DNA of 64,000 nucleotides, from positions 1 through 64,000 of the forward strand of contig JANJUX010000011.1 of NCBI GenBank assembly GCA_024710355.1, read 5' to 3'. Shown here one piece after another: positions 52,204-61,405 of the stretch. The stretch is from Candidatus Rifleibacteriota bacterium. GTDB taxonomy: Bacteria > Muiribacteriota > Ozemobacteria > Ozemobacterales > Ozemobacteraceae. The notes beneath the pieces are model-generated. The model had not been told where the DNA came from and made no database searches. It saw only the letters and a program-made list of their open reading frames with translations. The number at the start of each line of letters is the position of its first letter. The first letter of the stretch is position 1. The position numbers and the translations under genes were made by a program.

Positions 52204-53850
52204 TTGAGAAGTCTTTTGATCGTGATATTTTTGCTTGCGGCGGCCGGGGTGAGGGCTGACGACTGGCAGACCCGTGTTGATCTGTTACTGCAGCGGGGCT
52301 TTAACTCGCTTGCCGAAGTTGACGCCAGAGATGATCGACCGGCGCTGGCAGAAGTTGAAGATGCTGCGGCAAAGGCGCCTGACTGGCGGGCATTGCGTGA
52401 TTTTGTCGTCGGCCGGTCATTGCGGCGGAGAAAGCTTTTGAGCCAGCAACTCGCCGGTTTGAAAAATCATCTCACAGACGCGAAAACAGACCTGTCAAAT
52501 GGTGAAGTTCTGTTGCTGAATCATATCACCGGAACCGATGGAGTGAGTCGGCCATGGAGCCTTTATCTGCCGCCGCAGACAGCTTCGTATCGTTCCCTGC
52601 CGATGCTGGTAGCACTACATGGCGGCGTTTCACGCCAAAATATCCACGAAGAACCGGTCGAAGTGATTAAAGAATCCCCTTGGTTCACTCTGGCACGTGC
52701 GCATGGCTGGGTGCTGCTTTTTCCGTTCGGTCAGCAGGGTGCCACCTGGTGGGACAACACCGGCATGGCCGGTATCAAACACCTGATAAGAACGGTAAAA
52801 CACCACGTAAATATCGACGACAACCGGGTATTTCTTGGCGGTTTTTCTGATGGCGCGTCAGGCAGCTTTCTGCATGCAATGCTGACCCCGGATGATTTTG
52901 CAGCAATTGTCGCTCTTAATGGTCACATGGGGGTTGGCAGCCTCGACGGCAAACTGCCATTATATGCACCAAATCTGGCAATGACACCGGTTTATGCGGT
53001 GACCACCGATAATGACGAGTATTACCCGACCAGGCAGATGGCGCCGGTTATTGCAATGGCCAGCCGTGCCGGTGCCGATATTTTCTACCGCCAGTTACAG
53101 GGCGGCCATGACTTTGCCTACCACGCCAGCGAAATGCCACTGGTCGGGCAGTATCTGCGCCGGCGGCAGCGCAATTCTCTGCCTGACAAAATTTTCTGGG
53201 AAACGGGTGACGCGGCCTTTGGTGCCTGTCGCTGGCTGCAGATTGCCGAAATCGGCCCATGGTCGGCCGCCGACTGGCATGTCGACCACAACTGCATTTT
53301 GACCGATGAGACGATTAACTGGGGTTTCGCCGGCATTCGCGGTAAAGAAGGCATAACGATCAGCCGTATCGACCGCGGCGGTTATGCCGAGGCGGTGGGC
53401 CTGCGCTGCGGCGATGTGTTACGCCGCGCCGGTGGTTGCGAAATCAGTGATTCGTTCAGTCTCAAGGCGGCAAAAGAGACCGCCAGGTGTGGCGAGCCAT
53501 TCGAGTTTGTCGTCAGCCGCTCCGGAAAAAGAGTGCGCCTGCCCGGCATTCTGCCACAGCCCGAAGGCTGGTTTCTTTTCCGGCGTGATGTGCCTTCGGC
53601 CGCAATCAGAGCCGAAAAAAAAGGCAATGAGGTCGTGATTACCGGTTCAAGGGTGGCAAAACTTGTTCTGGCCGTGACACCCGGGCATTTTGACCTGGCA
53701 CGGCCGGTCAGGGTTATTTTCAACGGCAGAGTCATACACGATGAACCGGTTAAGCCAGACCCCGCGGTCATTTTGTCTGAATATGCCGCCAATCGTGATC
53801 GAAAGGCACTGCCGGTCGCCCGGCTGGTTTTCAATTTTGCCGACCGTTAA
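52204..53850 (+). CDS. Secreted alpha/beta hydrolase with C-terminal PDZ-like domain
   Basis: This encodes 548 residues from a TTG at 52204, chosen because AGGAGG lies six bases upstream and the next residues form a signal peptide ending V-R-A; the frame is open from 52009 but that part overlaps a repeat. The hydrolase (about 95-330) shows the oxyanion strand 'L-V-A-L-H-G-G-V', nucleophile elbow 'G-F-S-D-G-A-S-G' and 'G-G-H-D-F-A' with the catalytic histidine. It is of the LpqC/poly-hydroxybutyrate depolymerase type. A PDZ-like segment follows ('I-S-R-I-D-R-G-G-Y-A-E-A-V-G-L', about 385-400). This fusion suggests peptide-guided targeting of an esterase in the envelope. Confidence 0.8.
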   Translation: MRSLLIVIFLLAAAGVRADDWQTRVDLLLQRGFNSLAEVDARDDRPALAEVEDAAAKAPDWRALRDFVVGRSLRRRKLLSQQLAGLKNHLTDAKTDLSNGEVLLLNHITGTDGVSRPWSLYLPPQTASYRSLPMLVALHGGVSRQNIHEEPVEVIKESPWFTLARAHGWVLLFPFGQQGATWWDNTGMAGIKHLIRTVKHHVNIDDNRVFLGGFSDGASGSFLHAMLTPDDFAAIVALNGHMGVGSLDGKLPLYAPNLAMTPVYAVTTDNDEYYPTRQMAPVIAMASRAGADIFYRQLQGGHDFAYHASEMPLVGQYLRRRQRNSLPDKIFWETGDAAFGACRWLQIAEIGPWSAADWHVDHNCILTDETINWGFAGIRGKEGITISRIDRGGYAEAVGLRCGDVLRRAGGCEISDSFSLKAAKETARCGEPFEFVVSRSGKRVRLPGILPQPEGWFLFRRDVPSAAIRAEKKGNEVVITGSRVAKLVLAVTPGHFDLARPVRVIFNGRVIHDEPVKPDPAVILSEYAANRDRKALPVARLVFNFADR

Positions 53851-53898
53851 AGGTTTTAGGTTTGCCCCACAAACAGTTTCCTGTTTTCTCAGAATGAA

Positions 53899-54924
53899 TC
53901 AGGGTTTGGGGTGGTTTTTGAAGAAATCCCAGATGATGTCGTTGGCTTTGAACTGCTGTGGTGGTTTGTCTGAGCCCTTGCGCGGGGTTCTTGTCGAACC
54001 CGGCCAGGCATGGCCGAGGTTGTGAACCACATAGGCGGTTACTTCGCTGCCGTCGCGGCCATTGGTATAGTGATGCACGGTGCTCAGCAGGTTCTGATCA
54101 AAAGTGGTGCTGGCAGTTTTATCGCAACCGTTGGCCTGCACCCAGAAGTCGATGGTGGCTGAAGCCGAGAGCAATTCGCGGGCTTCCGTGACTGACTTAT
54201 TCTGCGTGCCGCCTCCGATAAGCACATGTTCATCGACAAGGCCCTGAATGATGCACACCGATACCGGAGTTTGCGGCACCGGCGGCAGATGCATGTCTTT
54301 TTCGTGCTGTTCTTTGCCGCCGACCGTGCCGACCACCGGGGCAATCGCAGCAAAGCGGTTTTCGGGCTGTGCCGCCAGCCAATGGCAGAACATGGCGCCG
54401 TTTGACAAGCCGGTTGCGTAAATGCGCTTTGCGTCGATCGGAAATTCTTTGCTCAACTTATCGAGCAGGGCGGCAATGAAGCCGGTGTCGTTAATCTTGT
54501 TTTTCTGGGCGTAGCCGAACCCGAAGCTGACATTCCAGGTGAGCAGAATATTTTCGGTTTCGCCGGTACCGTCGGGTGCTACGAGTATAAAACCGGCTTC
54601 TTCGGCTTTCGTTTCGAGTTCGTAATAATGCAGGGCGCCTCTGCCTCCGCCGGCGCCGCCATGAAAAAGAAAGACCACCGGAATCGGGTCTTTTTTGTTC
54701 CAGGTGGTGGGCAGGTAAAGGTAGTAAGTGCGGGTGCGGCCTTCAAACTCAAAATTGTGACGGGTAGAACTGACCGGTTGTTGCAGAGCCTTCGCGTCGA
54801 TGCGCTTTCTCAGGGTGTCTTTGATGAATTCACGCAGTTTTCCTGCATTAACTGTATTAAGCGGGCTGAATAGCGCAAAAATCACCAGAACAGCTGAATA
54901 AAACCAGGCTTTTCTCAATCTCAT
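53899..54924 (-). CDS. Secreted LpqC/PHB-depolymerase-type esterase
   Basis: This encodes 341 residues from the ATG at 54924, site CAGGAGAGC; a longer frame has no signal. A signal peptide covers about 1-27. The alpha/beta hydrolase core has 'V-F-L-F-H-G-G-A-G-G-G' (about 84-94), nucleophile elbow 'G-L-S-N-G-A-M' (about 170-176) and 'N-L-G-H-A-W-P-G' with the catalytic histidine (about 308-315). This matches the esterase/feruloyl esterase-type LpqC group. It probably cleaves a polyester or an esterified polysaccharide outside the cell. It converges on the PDZ-bearing hydrolase at 52204, to which it is distantly related. Confidence 0.9.
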   Translation of the reverse strand: MRLRKAWFYSAVLVIFALFSPLNTVNAGKLREFIKDTLRKRIDAKALQQPVSSTRHNFEFEGRTRTYYLYLPTTWNKKDPIPVVFLFHGGAGGGRGALHYYELETKAEEAGFILVAPDGTGETENILLTWNVSFGFGYAQKNKINDTGFIAALLDKLSKEFPIDAKRIYATGLSNGAMFCHWLAAQPENRFAAIAPVVGTVGGKEQHEKDMHLPPVPQTPVSVCIIQGLVDEHVLIGGGTQNKSVTEARELLSASATIDFWVQANGCDKTASTTFDQNLLSTVHHYTNGRDGSEVTAYVVHNLGHAWPGSTRTPRKGSDKPPQQFKANDIIWDFFKNHPKP

Positions 54925-55129
54925 ATCGCTCTCCTGCCAAAAACTGTTTTCAGCCCGAGTATAGCATGTGTGGATTCGATAAAGGTGTTTTGCTGAGCTT
55001 TCCGGGTTTATGCTGTAACTGCCGGGCAATTGTTTTTAAGGTTGATTGCCCGGTCGGGTAGTGTATAATGAATAAGTCAGGGCAGAGAGATGCGTCTGCC
55101 TTTTCCCGCTCACCGAAAGGAAAATCCTG

Positions 55130-55732
55130 ATGAAACAGAAATATTACCTTCTTAGAATCGAAATGCGTGAGATCGAGCCCGTTGTCTGGCGTCAGTTCAT
55201 TGTACCGGCCGAGATTTCGCTCGATCGGCTGCACGATGTCATTCAGATCGTCATGGGCTGGAAAGACTCGCATCTGCATGAATTCAACTTTGGCCGCAAG
55301 CGCTATGTCGAGAATATTGATGAAGAATTCGATGATGAAAAAACTTTTCTTGAGGGGGCCGAGCGTCTCAACAAGCATCTGAAGAAAAAAGGCGACAAGT
55401 GCCTTTATGTTTATGATTTCGGTGATTCATGGGAACATGAGTTGAAACTTGAAAGTTCAGATTACAAACTGCGCGAAGACGACTGCGAAATCAGCTGTGT
55501 CGACGGCGCCAGAGCCTGCCCTCCCGAAGATGTCGGTGGACCGGGTGGCTACGAAGAATTCTGCAAAATCATCAAAAGCCCGAGAAACAAGGAGCATGCT
55601 ACGATGGTGGCATGGTCGAACGGCTGTCAGCCGACCGGTAAAAAATTTGACCCTGAATATTTCGATGTTTACGCAGTCAATGACCTGCTCGGCTGGTATG
55701 TAAGATGGGACCGGCCCAGAAAACTTTATTGA
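55130..55732 (+). CDS. pRiA4b ORF-3 family protein
   Basis: This encodes 200 residues from an ATG with site AAAGGAAAATCC. It matches the plasmid pRiA4b ORF-3 family: 'Y-L-L-R-I-E-M-R-E-I-E-P-V-V-W-R', 'L-H-D-V-I-Q-I-V-M-G-W', 'Y-D-F-G-D-S-W-E-H' and 'A-C-P-P-E-D-V-G-G-P-G-G-Y' are all conserved. The family is widespread and its function unknown; the histidine, aspartate and cysteine cluster suggests metal binding. It is soluble. It is followed 12 bases later by a zinc-ribbon protein, so a common operon is likely. Confidence 0.92.
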   Translation: MKQKYYLLRIEMREIEPVVWRQFIVPAEISLDRLHDVIQIVMGWKDSHLHEFNFGRKRYVENIDEEFDDEKTFLEGAERLNKHLKKKGDKCLYVYDFGDSWEHELKLESSDYKLREDDCEISCVDGARACPPEDVGGPGGYEEFCKIIKSPRNKEHATMVAWSNGCQPTGKKFDPEYFDVYAVNDLLGWYVRWDRPRKLY

Positions 55733-55744
55733 TCGGAGGATACC

Positions 55745-56239
55745 ATGGAAAGAAATGAAGGATATAAATGCCCGGCATGTGGCAAGGCGCTCGCAACTGT
55801 GCAGATTAACGAAACTGAGGTTGAGGCCTGTACTCAAGGCTGTGGCGGTCTCTGGCTCGATGCGGCCGAACTGTTTCGTATCGATGAAGAGGGTGAGGCT
55901 GATGACAGCCCGGTTCTGCAGAAGCTTCTGGCCTTCAATACCCCGAGAGATGCCGAAAATCGCGACAAGATCAGCTGCATGAAGTGTGAGTGCAAGATGC
56001 GCCGCCATGAGTATCGTGAAGGTTCAGGCATTTATATTGATGAATGTTACGGCTGTGGCGGCATCTGGCTTGATGGTGGCGAACTGAAAGCAATTCGCGA
56101 GAATCCGGTTGTTGCACGTTCGAATCAGGAACGTGAGCAGCTGGCCAAAGACTTTTCACGCCGTGTCCAGGAAGAAGCCCGCCGTCTCAAGGAAGAAGAA
56201 AAACGGCGACAGATGGGCCGCAGCCGCAGAGCCTGGTAA
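55745..56239 (+). CDS. Double TFIIB-type zinc-ribbon protein
   Basis: This encodes 164 residues, site CGGAGGATACC. Two zinc ribbons of the zf-TFIIB class are visible: 'C-P-A-C-G' with 'C-T-Q-G-C-G-G-L-W-L-D' (about 9-40) and 'C-M-K-C-E-C' with 'C-Y-G-C-G-G-I-W-L-D' (about 79-107). Both end in the G-G-x-W-L-D signature. A highly charged helical tail (about 125-164) follows. Such proteins are common in uncultured bacteria, and a nucleic-acid or protein-binding role is assumed. It probably pairs with the pRiA4b-type gene before it. Confidence 0.88.
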   Translation: MERNEGYKCPACGKALATVQINETEVEACTQGCGGLWLDAAELFRIDEEGEADDSPVLQKLLAFNTPRDAENRDKISCMKCECKMRRHEYREGSGIYIDECYGCGGIWLDGGELKAIRENPVVARSNQEREQLAKDFSRRVQEEARRLKEEEKRRQMGRSRRAW

Positions 56240-56343
56240 GGTCCTTCCTGATCCGTTATTTCTGTCAGTGTCGTATCGTTTCTGATGGCGATTCTGGCTG
56301 TTTCTGCTGATTCATATCTTTTGCTATTGGATATAACCAGAAT

Positions 56344-58686
56344 ATGAAAAGACATCTTACGGCAGCTATATGCTTAATTCTGTGTTTTCTGACGGTCGCC
56401 GCCTCTCTGTCCGCGCAATCGGCCGGTAGTATCTCAGCCTCACCGCAGGAAGCTTTTGACAAGCCAAACCTGCTGACGGCCAAAGAGCTTTATCGACTGG
56501 CGCGCGAAACCATGGCATCGGGGCAGCTCGACGCCGCCAGGTTGTATGCTCTGCGGCTTTATTTTGATGGCAACCGCAGTCAGAATCTGCTGAATCTGCT
56601 CGGAGTTATCGAGCTGCAGGCCGGGCGTCCTCTGCTTGCAGCCGAATGGCTGAGAAAAGCCAGCGCGCTCAGTCTCGTCAACAAAGTGGCGCAGCGCTAT
56701 CTGTCGCGCCTGCCGGCCCGGCCGCGGCCGATTCCGGTCGATCAGACGAAGCTCGCAGATCACTTTGGTGAAATTTCAGAAGCACTGCCGAAGCTGCTCG
56801 AAAGACTGGCCAACCCGAAACTGCACTTTGATTCGGTGATGAAAGCGATTGAGCGTGGGCAGATTTATCTGGCGCTGGCTCTTTCTGAAGAATACGAAAA
56901 AAAATACCCGGGCCCTGAAGGCTCGTCACTGACGGCGCTCTGTGCCTGGTATCTCGGTCGCAACCGTGATGCTCTAAATCTGGTCGAGCAGGGGTTGACC
57001 AAAGCACCGCACAACCCGATCCTGCTGTTCGTCAAGGCGATGATCAACGATCCGCACCCCGGCACCTCTGCCGGTAACTATTTTCGGGCTCTTTACGATG
57101 TTGACCAGTGGAACAAGGCTCTGTCACTGGTAGATCAGTTCAGCAAGGCCAATCCGAACTCGCCCGATGCCTATATTACCCAGGCTCGCATCTTGCTCGA
57201 ACTTCATAAAATAAAAGAGGCCGGGCAGGCTCTGCAGGAAGCGGGTGTTCGCGACCCGGGCAATCCTGAGATTGAACTTCTCTGGGTAGGCTATCTGCTG
57301 CAGCGCGAAGAAAGCGACAAGGCTTCTAAACGCCTTGCCAGGGCGTTCAGACGTGGCTATAACATGCCGTCTGTCAGCCTGGCGGCCGGGTTGTTTGCAC
57401 TGCAGGGCGGCCGGGCCAATGAGCTCAATGTCATTCTTAACGATGCCGCTGCCAGTCGACCGTTTACCGACCCGGAGGCCTATCCGACTTATATTTCTCT
57501 GCTGCTGCTGAGCGATCGCATGCCCGAAGCCAGAAACGCTCTCGATGAATGGCGTGCCAGATCGTCTGAACGCAGCATGATCTGCTATCTCGAATCTTAT
57601 TATTGCTTCAAGACCGGCGATAACATTAAAGCGCTTGAATGGCTGCGCAAAGGCTTTCAGCAGAACCCTAACCGGCTCGATATGCTTAAATTTCTGGCCG
57701 GATTCCCGGCTCTTGGCGATGATCTGGCGCTGTTCGCCGAAATAAACAACCGCCTCGCTTCGGCAGCGGTGCCAGGCTTTACCGCAATGCCGGTGCCTGA
57801 AGTGACCAATACTCCTTCGCCTCTGCCGCAGAGCAACCCGATGGCCGTGCAGCCGGTCGGGGTGCAGGCTGCTTCTGGCGGGTCCATGTCGGTTTCCGGT
57901 GACGGCATGTTTCAGATAACCCTTGGGCCCGGTCTTGATCCTTCCGGTCGCACTATGATCGCTTCTGAACTGGCAAAAATGTATGAGCGTATTGCCTCGC
58001 GCATCGGCACTCTCAGTGTGCCAATTTTCGTGAATTTTCTTTCAGCCGAAGGGCTTGGGCCGACCATTGCTCTTTATGAACCCCAGAATACCGCTCTGAC
58101 GGTTACCTCAGCCTATTATGATTCAGAGATGATCCGCAATATCATTCTCGCCAACTTCGATGCGCTCAGCGATGAAGAACTCGGAACCCTGATCGAAGAA
58201 TACCCGGGGCATCTGCTCGCCGGTGAACTTACCAGACTCATCATTCAGATTCTGATTCCCGAAGCGAAAACCAATAAAGATAAAACCGCCTGGATGCAGA
58301 TCGGCCTTGCCGAAATTCTCGCTGGCAGTTCAACAGCGCAGCGCTACCGCATGCTTGTCGCCCAGAAGAGTCTCGAATCGAAGGTTGCCAAGCTGGCATC
58401 GGCAAACATGGTCAACAGCATCTTTGCCGAAGGCTATACATCACCGGCGGTTTTCGAAACCGCCACCGCCCAGGCCTATCTGATGACGGCGTTTCTCGTT
58501 AAAAAGTCAGGCAACCTCGAAAAGGGCTGCCGCGACATGATGAAGCTGATCGAACTGGTCAGCAAGGGCAGTGAATTTGGCAAAGCACTGAACGAAGTTT
58601 TCAAGATCAGCGAAGCCGACTTCGAAAAGAGCTGGACCGACGCCGCCTACTGGGCTCTCAAACAGGGCGCGCCCTACGAGTGGTAA
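56344..58686 (+). CDS. Secreted TPR protein with a degenerate peptidase-MA-like domain
   Basis: This encodes 780 residues with a signal peptide (about 1-25) but no strong ribosome-binding site. Residues about 45-490 are tetratricopeptide-like repeats. After a proline-rich linker (about 500-545) comes a domain with the layout of gluzincin 'peptidase MA' proteins. The expected H-E-L-T-H reads G-E-L-T-R (about 622-626), while the second 'G-L-A-E-I-L-A-G' (about 653-660) survives. Loss of both zinc histidines suggests the enzyme is inactive and serves as a binding scaffold. It is monocistronic and followed by a 90-bp repeat. Confidence 0.78.
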   Translation: MKRHLTAAICLILCFLTVAASLSAQSAGSISASPQEAFDKPNLLTAKELYRLARETMASGQLDAARLYALRLYFDGNRSQNLLNLLGVIELQAGRPLLAAEWLRKASALSLVNKVAQRYLSRLPARPRPIPVDQTKLADHFGEISEALPKLLERLANPKLHFDSVMKAIERGQIYLALALSEEYEKKYPGPEGSSLTALCAWYLGRNRDALNLVEQGLTKAPHNPILLFVKAMINDPHPGTSAGNYFRALYDVDQWNKALSLVDQFSKANPNSPDAYITQARILLELHKIKEAGQALQEAGVRDPGNPEIELLWVGYLLQREESDKASKRLARAFRRGYNMPSVSLAAGLFALQGGRANELNVILNDAAASRPFTDPEAYPTYISLLLLSDRMPEARNALDEWRARSSERSMICYLESYYCFKTGDNIKALEWLRKGFQQNPNRLDMLKFLAGFPALGDDLALFAEINNRLASAAVPGFTAMPVPEVTNTPSPLPQSNPMAVQPVGVQAASGGSMSVSGDGMFQITLGPGLDPSGRTMIASELAKMYERIASRIGTLSVPIFVNFLSAEGLGPTIALYEPQNTALTVTSAYYDSEMIRNIILANFDALSDEELGTLIEEYPGHLLAGELTRLIIQILIPEAKTNKDKTAWMQIGLAEILAGSSTAQRYRMLVAQKSLESKVAKLASANMVNSIFAEGYTSPAVFETATAQAYLMTAFLVKKSGNLEKGCRDMMKLIELVSKGSEFGKALNEVFKISEADFEKSWTDAAYWALKQGAPYEW

Positions 58687-58698
58687 TCAGTGGCTCTT

Positions 58699-58788
58699 TA
58701 CGTCATCCCTGCGGAAGCAGGGATCTAAGCCGTTGTATGTTAGATTCCCGCCTGTACCCGTTCCGGGCATAAACGCGGGAATGACGTA
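58699..58788. repeat. 90-bp MITE-like element with terminal inverted repeats
   Basis: The ends TACGTCATCCCTGC (58699-58712) and GCGGGAATGACGTA (58775-58788) are near-perfect inverted copies, with TA at each outer end as in TA-targeting elements. Inside, ATCCCTGC/GCAGGGAT and CCCGC/GCGGG form further hairpins. It lies between convergent genes and touches the stop of the MBL gene at 58789. It carries no coding capacity, so transposition would need an external enzyme. Confidence 0.7.
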
Positions 58789-59415
58789 TTAAGGCAGTTT
58801 GTAGAATTCTTCGAGGTTGGCGGCAAGCAGAGTGCGGTTGCTGCGCTTTTCTTCGCCGAGACTGCGGGTCGGAACCGGCCCGTAATTATGGCCGGGGCAG
58901 ACAATCAGATGATCGGGCAGCGATTTAAGCCGCTGCAGACTTGCAAACAGCGCCGCCGGGTCACTGCCCGGCAGGTCGGCGCGACCGCAGTCGCCAATAA
59001 ACAGTGTGTCGGCGGTTACCAGATACATGTCGTTGACCACGATACAGAGGGAGCCCGGCGCGTGTCCGGGAGTATGCAGGCAGATCGCCCTGATGCTGCT
59101 GCCGATTTTAAAACTGAAGCCATCATCGATCAGCCGGTCGTATGAAGCGCCACCATGCAGCAATGGCGCCGTTTCTCGGTGGCAGATGACTTCGGCGCCG
59201 GTGTGTGACTTGATTTGAGCAGTGGCGTTGATGTGATCAAAGTGATGATGCGTCAGAACGATGTGGGTCAGGTTGATACCGCCGTCGCGAATCATCGCCA
59301 GAATCTTGTCGTGGTCGAAAGCCGGGTCGATCAACAGGCCTTCGTGACTGACCGGGTCGGCAAAAAGATATGAATAGTTTTCCATTTTTCCGACGCTGAT
59401 CTGTGCAAAAATCAT
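58789..59415 (-). CDS. MBL-fold metallohydrolase, glyoxalase II/persulfide dioxygenase-like
   Basis: This encodes 208 residues from the ATG at 59415; a TTG at 59430 is possible. The metal motif 'T-H-H-H-F-D-H' (about 53-59) and later 'H-T-P-G-H-A-P-G-S' (about 112-120), 'D-T-L-F-I-G-D-C-G-R-A-D' (about 134-145) and 'C-P-G-H-N-Y' (about 177) are intact. The G-R-A-D-L-P-G text is seen in both glyoxalase II-like and ETHE1-like enzymes, so the exact substrate is open. It is cytosolic with no signal. The gene ends inside the MITE-like repeat border. Confidence 0.88.
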   Translation of the reverse strand: MIFAQISVGKMENYSYLFADPVSHEGLLIDPAFDHDKILAMIRDGGINLTHIVLTHHHFDHINATAQIKSHTGAEVICHRETAPLLHGGASYDRLIDDGFSFKIGSSIRAICLHTPGHAPGSLCIVVNDMYLVTADTLFIGDCGRADLPGSDPAALFASLQRLKSLPDHLIVCPGHNYGPVPTRSLGEEKRSNRTLLAANLEEFYKLP

Positions 59416-59484
59416 CTCGCGTGCCCCCAAAAGTGTTTTTTTAATGCTAACATAAATCTATCTGGTAATGCTCAGGAAACAAGC

Positions 59485-60057
59485 ATGAATCTCATTACCC
59501 ACGCTTTAATCGGCTGGTGCGCCGGCATGCGCCCGGGTCGGCCTCGAATTGAGGTGGCTGCGGTCGCTGTTGTCTCGGTTATTCCCGATATCGATGCCTT
59601 CGGAGCATTGATCGATCTGGCACGCGGCGGCGAGGCCGAGTGGTTTACCGCTTATCATCACAAATTTGGTCATTGTCTGCCATTCTGCCTGCTGCTCGTC
59701 GTTCTGGCCTGGCTGTGGCGGAAAAATGCCCGCCTGTGCCTGTGGCTTGCGGGTATTTTTCACCTGCATCTGCTCTGCGACCTTATCGGTGCCCGTGGCC
59801 CTGATGGTTACCAGTGGCCGGTTTATTATCTGTTTCCATTCTCCGGTCATGGCCTGACCTGGCCACATCAGTGGGAAATCAACGCCTGGCCCAATATTCT
59901 GCTGACCGTTCTGCTGATCATGGTTTTTCTCAGGCAGGCAGCCATTTATGGTTATTCGCCGCTTTCACTTCTGAGCGAATCAGCAGACCGCCGCTTTGTC
60001 GAAACTTTGCAGAAGCGTTTTGGCATAACCCCGGCACCCGGAATCGATCATGTCTGA
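59485..60057 (+). CDS. YdjM/DUF457-type membrane-bound hydrolase-like protein
   Basis: This encodes 190 residues, site CAGGAAAC. Four membrane helices are predicted. The family's metal-site residues are present: 'T-H-A-L-I-G' near the start, 'I-P-D-I-D-A' (about 33-38), 'H-H-K-F-G-H' (about 58-63) and 'H-L-H-L-L-C-D' (about 92-98). It belongs to the LexA-regulated, membrane-associated metal-dependent hydrolase group (YdjM). The substrate is unknown. It overlaps hemW by eight bases, so it is co-transcribed with it. Confidence 0.87.
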   Translation: MNLITHALIGWCAGMRPGRPRIEVAAVAVVSVIPDIDAFGALIDLARGGEAEWFTAYHHKFGHCLPFCLLLVVLAWLWRKNARLCLWLAGIFHLHLLCDLIGARGPDGYQWPVYYLFPFSGHGLTWPHQWEINAWPNILLTVLLIMVFLRQAAIYGYSPLSLLSESADRRFVETLQKRFGITPAPGIDHV

Positions 60058-61195
60058 TACTTTGCCTGCCGCGGCCGGTCTGTATGTGCATGTGCCCTTC
60101 TGTTTCAGCCGTTGCGATTACTGCGGCTTCTATTCGACGATTCCGGCTGCCGGCTCGCTCGAGCAGTATCTGCTCAGGCTGCAGCACGAATCTGAGGCAG
60201 CGAGAGCGTGCCATCCGGGCCCGGTAAAAACGGTTTTCATCGGTGGTGGCAACCCGACGACACTGGGTCTGGTCGGCATCAAAAAAATGTTTTCGCTGCT
60301 GGAACCCTGGCTGGCCGGCAGTCGCCCCGAAGAAATCACGCTCGAAACCAACCCTGAAACCCTGACCGCCGAAATTGTTGATTATCTGGCCGGCATCGAA
60401 GGGGTCAGGCTCAGCATGGGTGTTCAGCGGTTGAAAGACACCGAACTTGCTTTGCTTGGCCGGCGCGCCCGGCTCGACTCGGTTCACCGGGCTCTCGACA
60501 TGGCCTGCAGTCGGTTGAATAACGTCAGTGTCGACCTGATTCTTGGGGTGCCGGGCTGCCCCTCACTTGCAGAAGACCTGGCTGCGTTGTTGCAACGCTT
60601 CGAAATACAGCATGTTTCGGCCTATTTTCTCACAGTCGAAGATGACTCACCCCTGCAGCGTCGCATATTGAACGGTGAATTGCCAGACCCTTCTGAAACC
60701 GGCCCGGAAGAACTCTTCGCCGTGTGCGAGACCCTTAAGAATCATGGTTTCGAACATTACGAAATTTCGAATTATGCCCGGCCAGGTCGACGTTGTCGTC
60801 ATAATCTGAATTACTGGCTGGCCGGTGATTATGTCGGGCTTGGGCCATCGGCCGTTTCATGTCACACAGACTGTAGAACCACTAATCCTGCGGATTTGGC
60901 GCGATGGCTTGCAGCTGCGCCGCCACATGTCGAGAAACTCAGCCCGGTCGACCGGCGCAATGAATTTGTCATGCTGAGTCTGCGCCTCGTTGCCGACGGG
61001 CTCGATCTGGTAGCTCTCGAAAGCAGGTTTGGCCAGCAGCCTGCCGAGTTTTTCGCCGGGTTGACACTTCAGATTGCCGCCGGTAATCTTGAAAAGCATG
61101 GTGCCGGGCGGGTTCGCCTGACCGACCGGGGTCTGGCGGTCGCAGACAGTGTCATTGCAGGTTTGTTCATTGACAGCCCGGAAAAATGCCGATAA
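60050..61195 (+). CDS. hemW: HemW-like radical SAM protein
   Basis: This encodes 381 residues overlapping the previous gene by eight bases. The radical-SAM motif 'C-F-S-R-C-D-Y-C' (about 17-24) follows 'Y-V-H-V-P-F', and 'G-G-G-N-P-T-T-L' (about 65-72) is the usual G-G-G-T-P-S site in slightly altered form. The C-terminal HemN-type domain has 'E-I-S-N-Y-A-R-P-G' and 'H-N-L-N-Y-W'. The lack of a fourth N-terminal cysteine and the length fit HemW, a heme chaperone, rather than the coproporphyrinogen oxidase HemN. It is cytosolic. Confidence 0.92.
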   Translation: MSDTLPAAAGLYVHVPFCFSRCDYCGFYSTIPAAGSLEQYLLRLQHESEAARACHPGPVKTVFIGGGNPTTLGLVGIKKMFSLLEPWLAGSRPEEITLETNPETLTAEIVDYLAGIEGVRLSMGVQRLKDTELALLGRRARLDSVHRALDMACSRLNNVSVDLILGVPGCPSLAEDLAALLQRFEIQHVSAYFLTVEDDSPLQRRILNGELPDPSETGPEELFAVCETLKNHGFEHYEISNYARPGRRCRHNLNYWLAGDYVGLGPSAVSCHTDCRTTNPADLARWLAAAPPHVEKLSPVDRRNEFVMLSLRLVADGLDLVALESRFGQQPAEFFAGLTLQIAAGNLEKHGAGRVRLTDRGLAVADSVIAGLFIDSPEKCR

Positions 61196-61405
61196 CGCAG
61201 AACAACGCCGGTGTGAGCTTTAAAGTCTGTTTCGAACCCGGTATCAATAAAAAGCGAAAAGAGAATTTTTCAGACAATGAAAATCAGAGCACCGCATAAT
61301 TTGAAAGAGTCTTGGTTTAAGGGCGGGGCCAACGCACAAAAGTGCCCCTGTTTTGCAATTGAACTGGATTCCAGCAGCGCGTCGCATTTGCGTGGGCGAC
61401 TGACA

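Noticed and set aside
61277..61405. Longer N-terminus for the serine protease
   Set aside because: It would place 43 polar residues before a clear signal peptide, and no better ribosome-binding site supports it.
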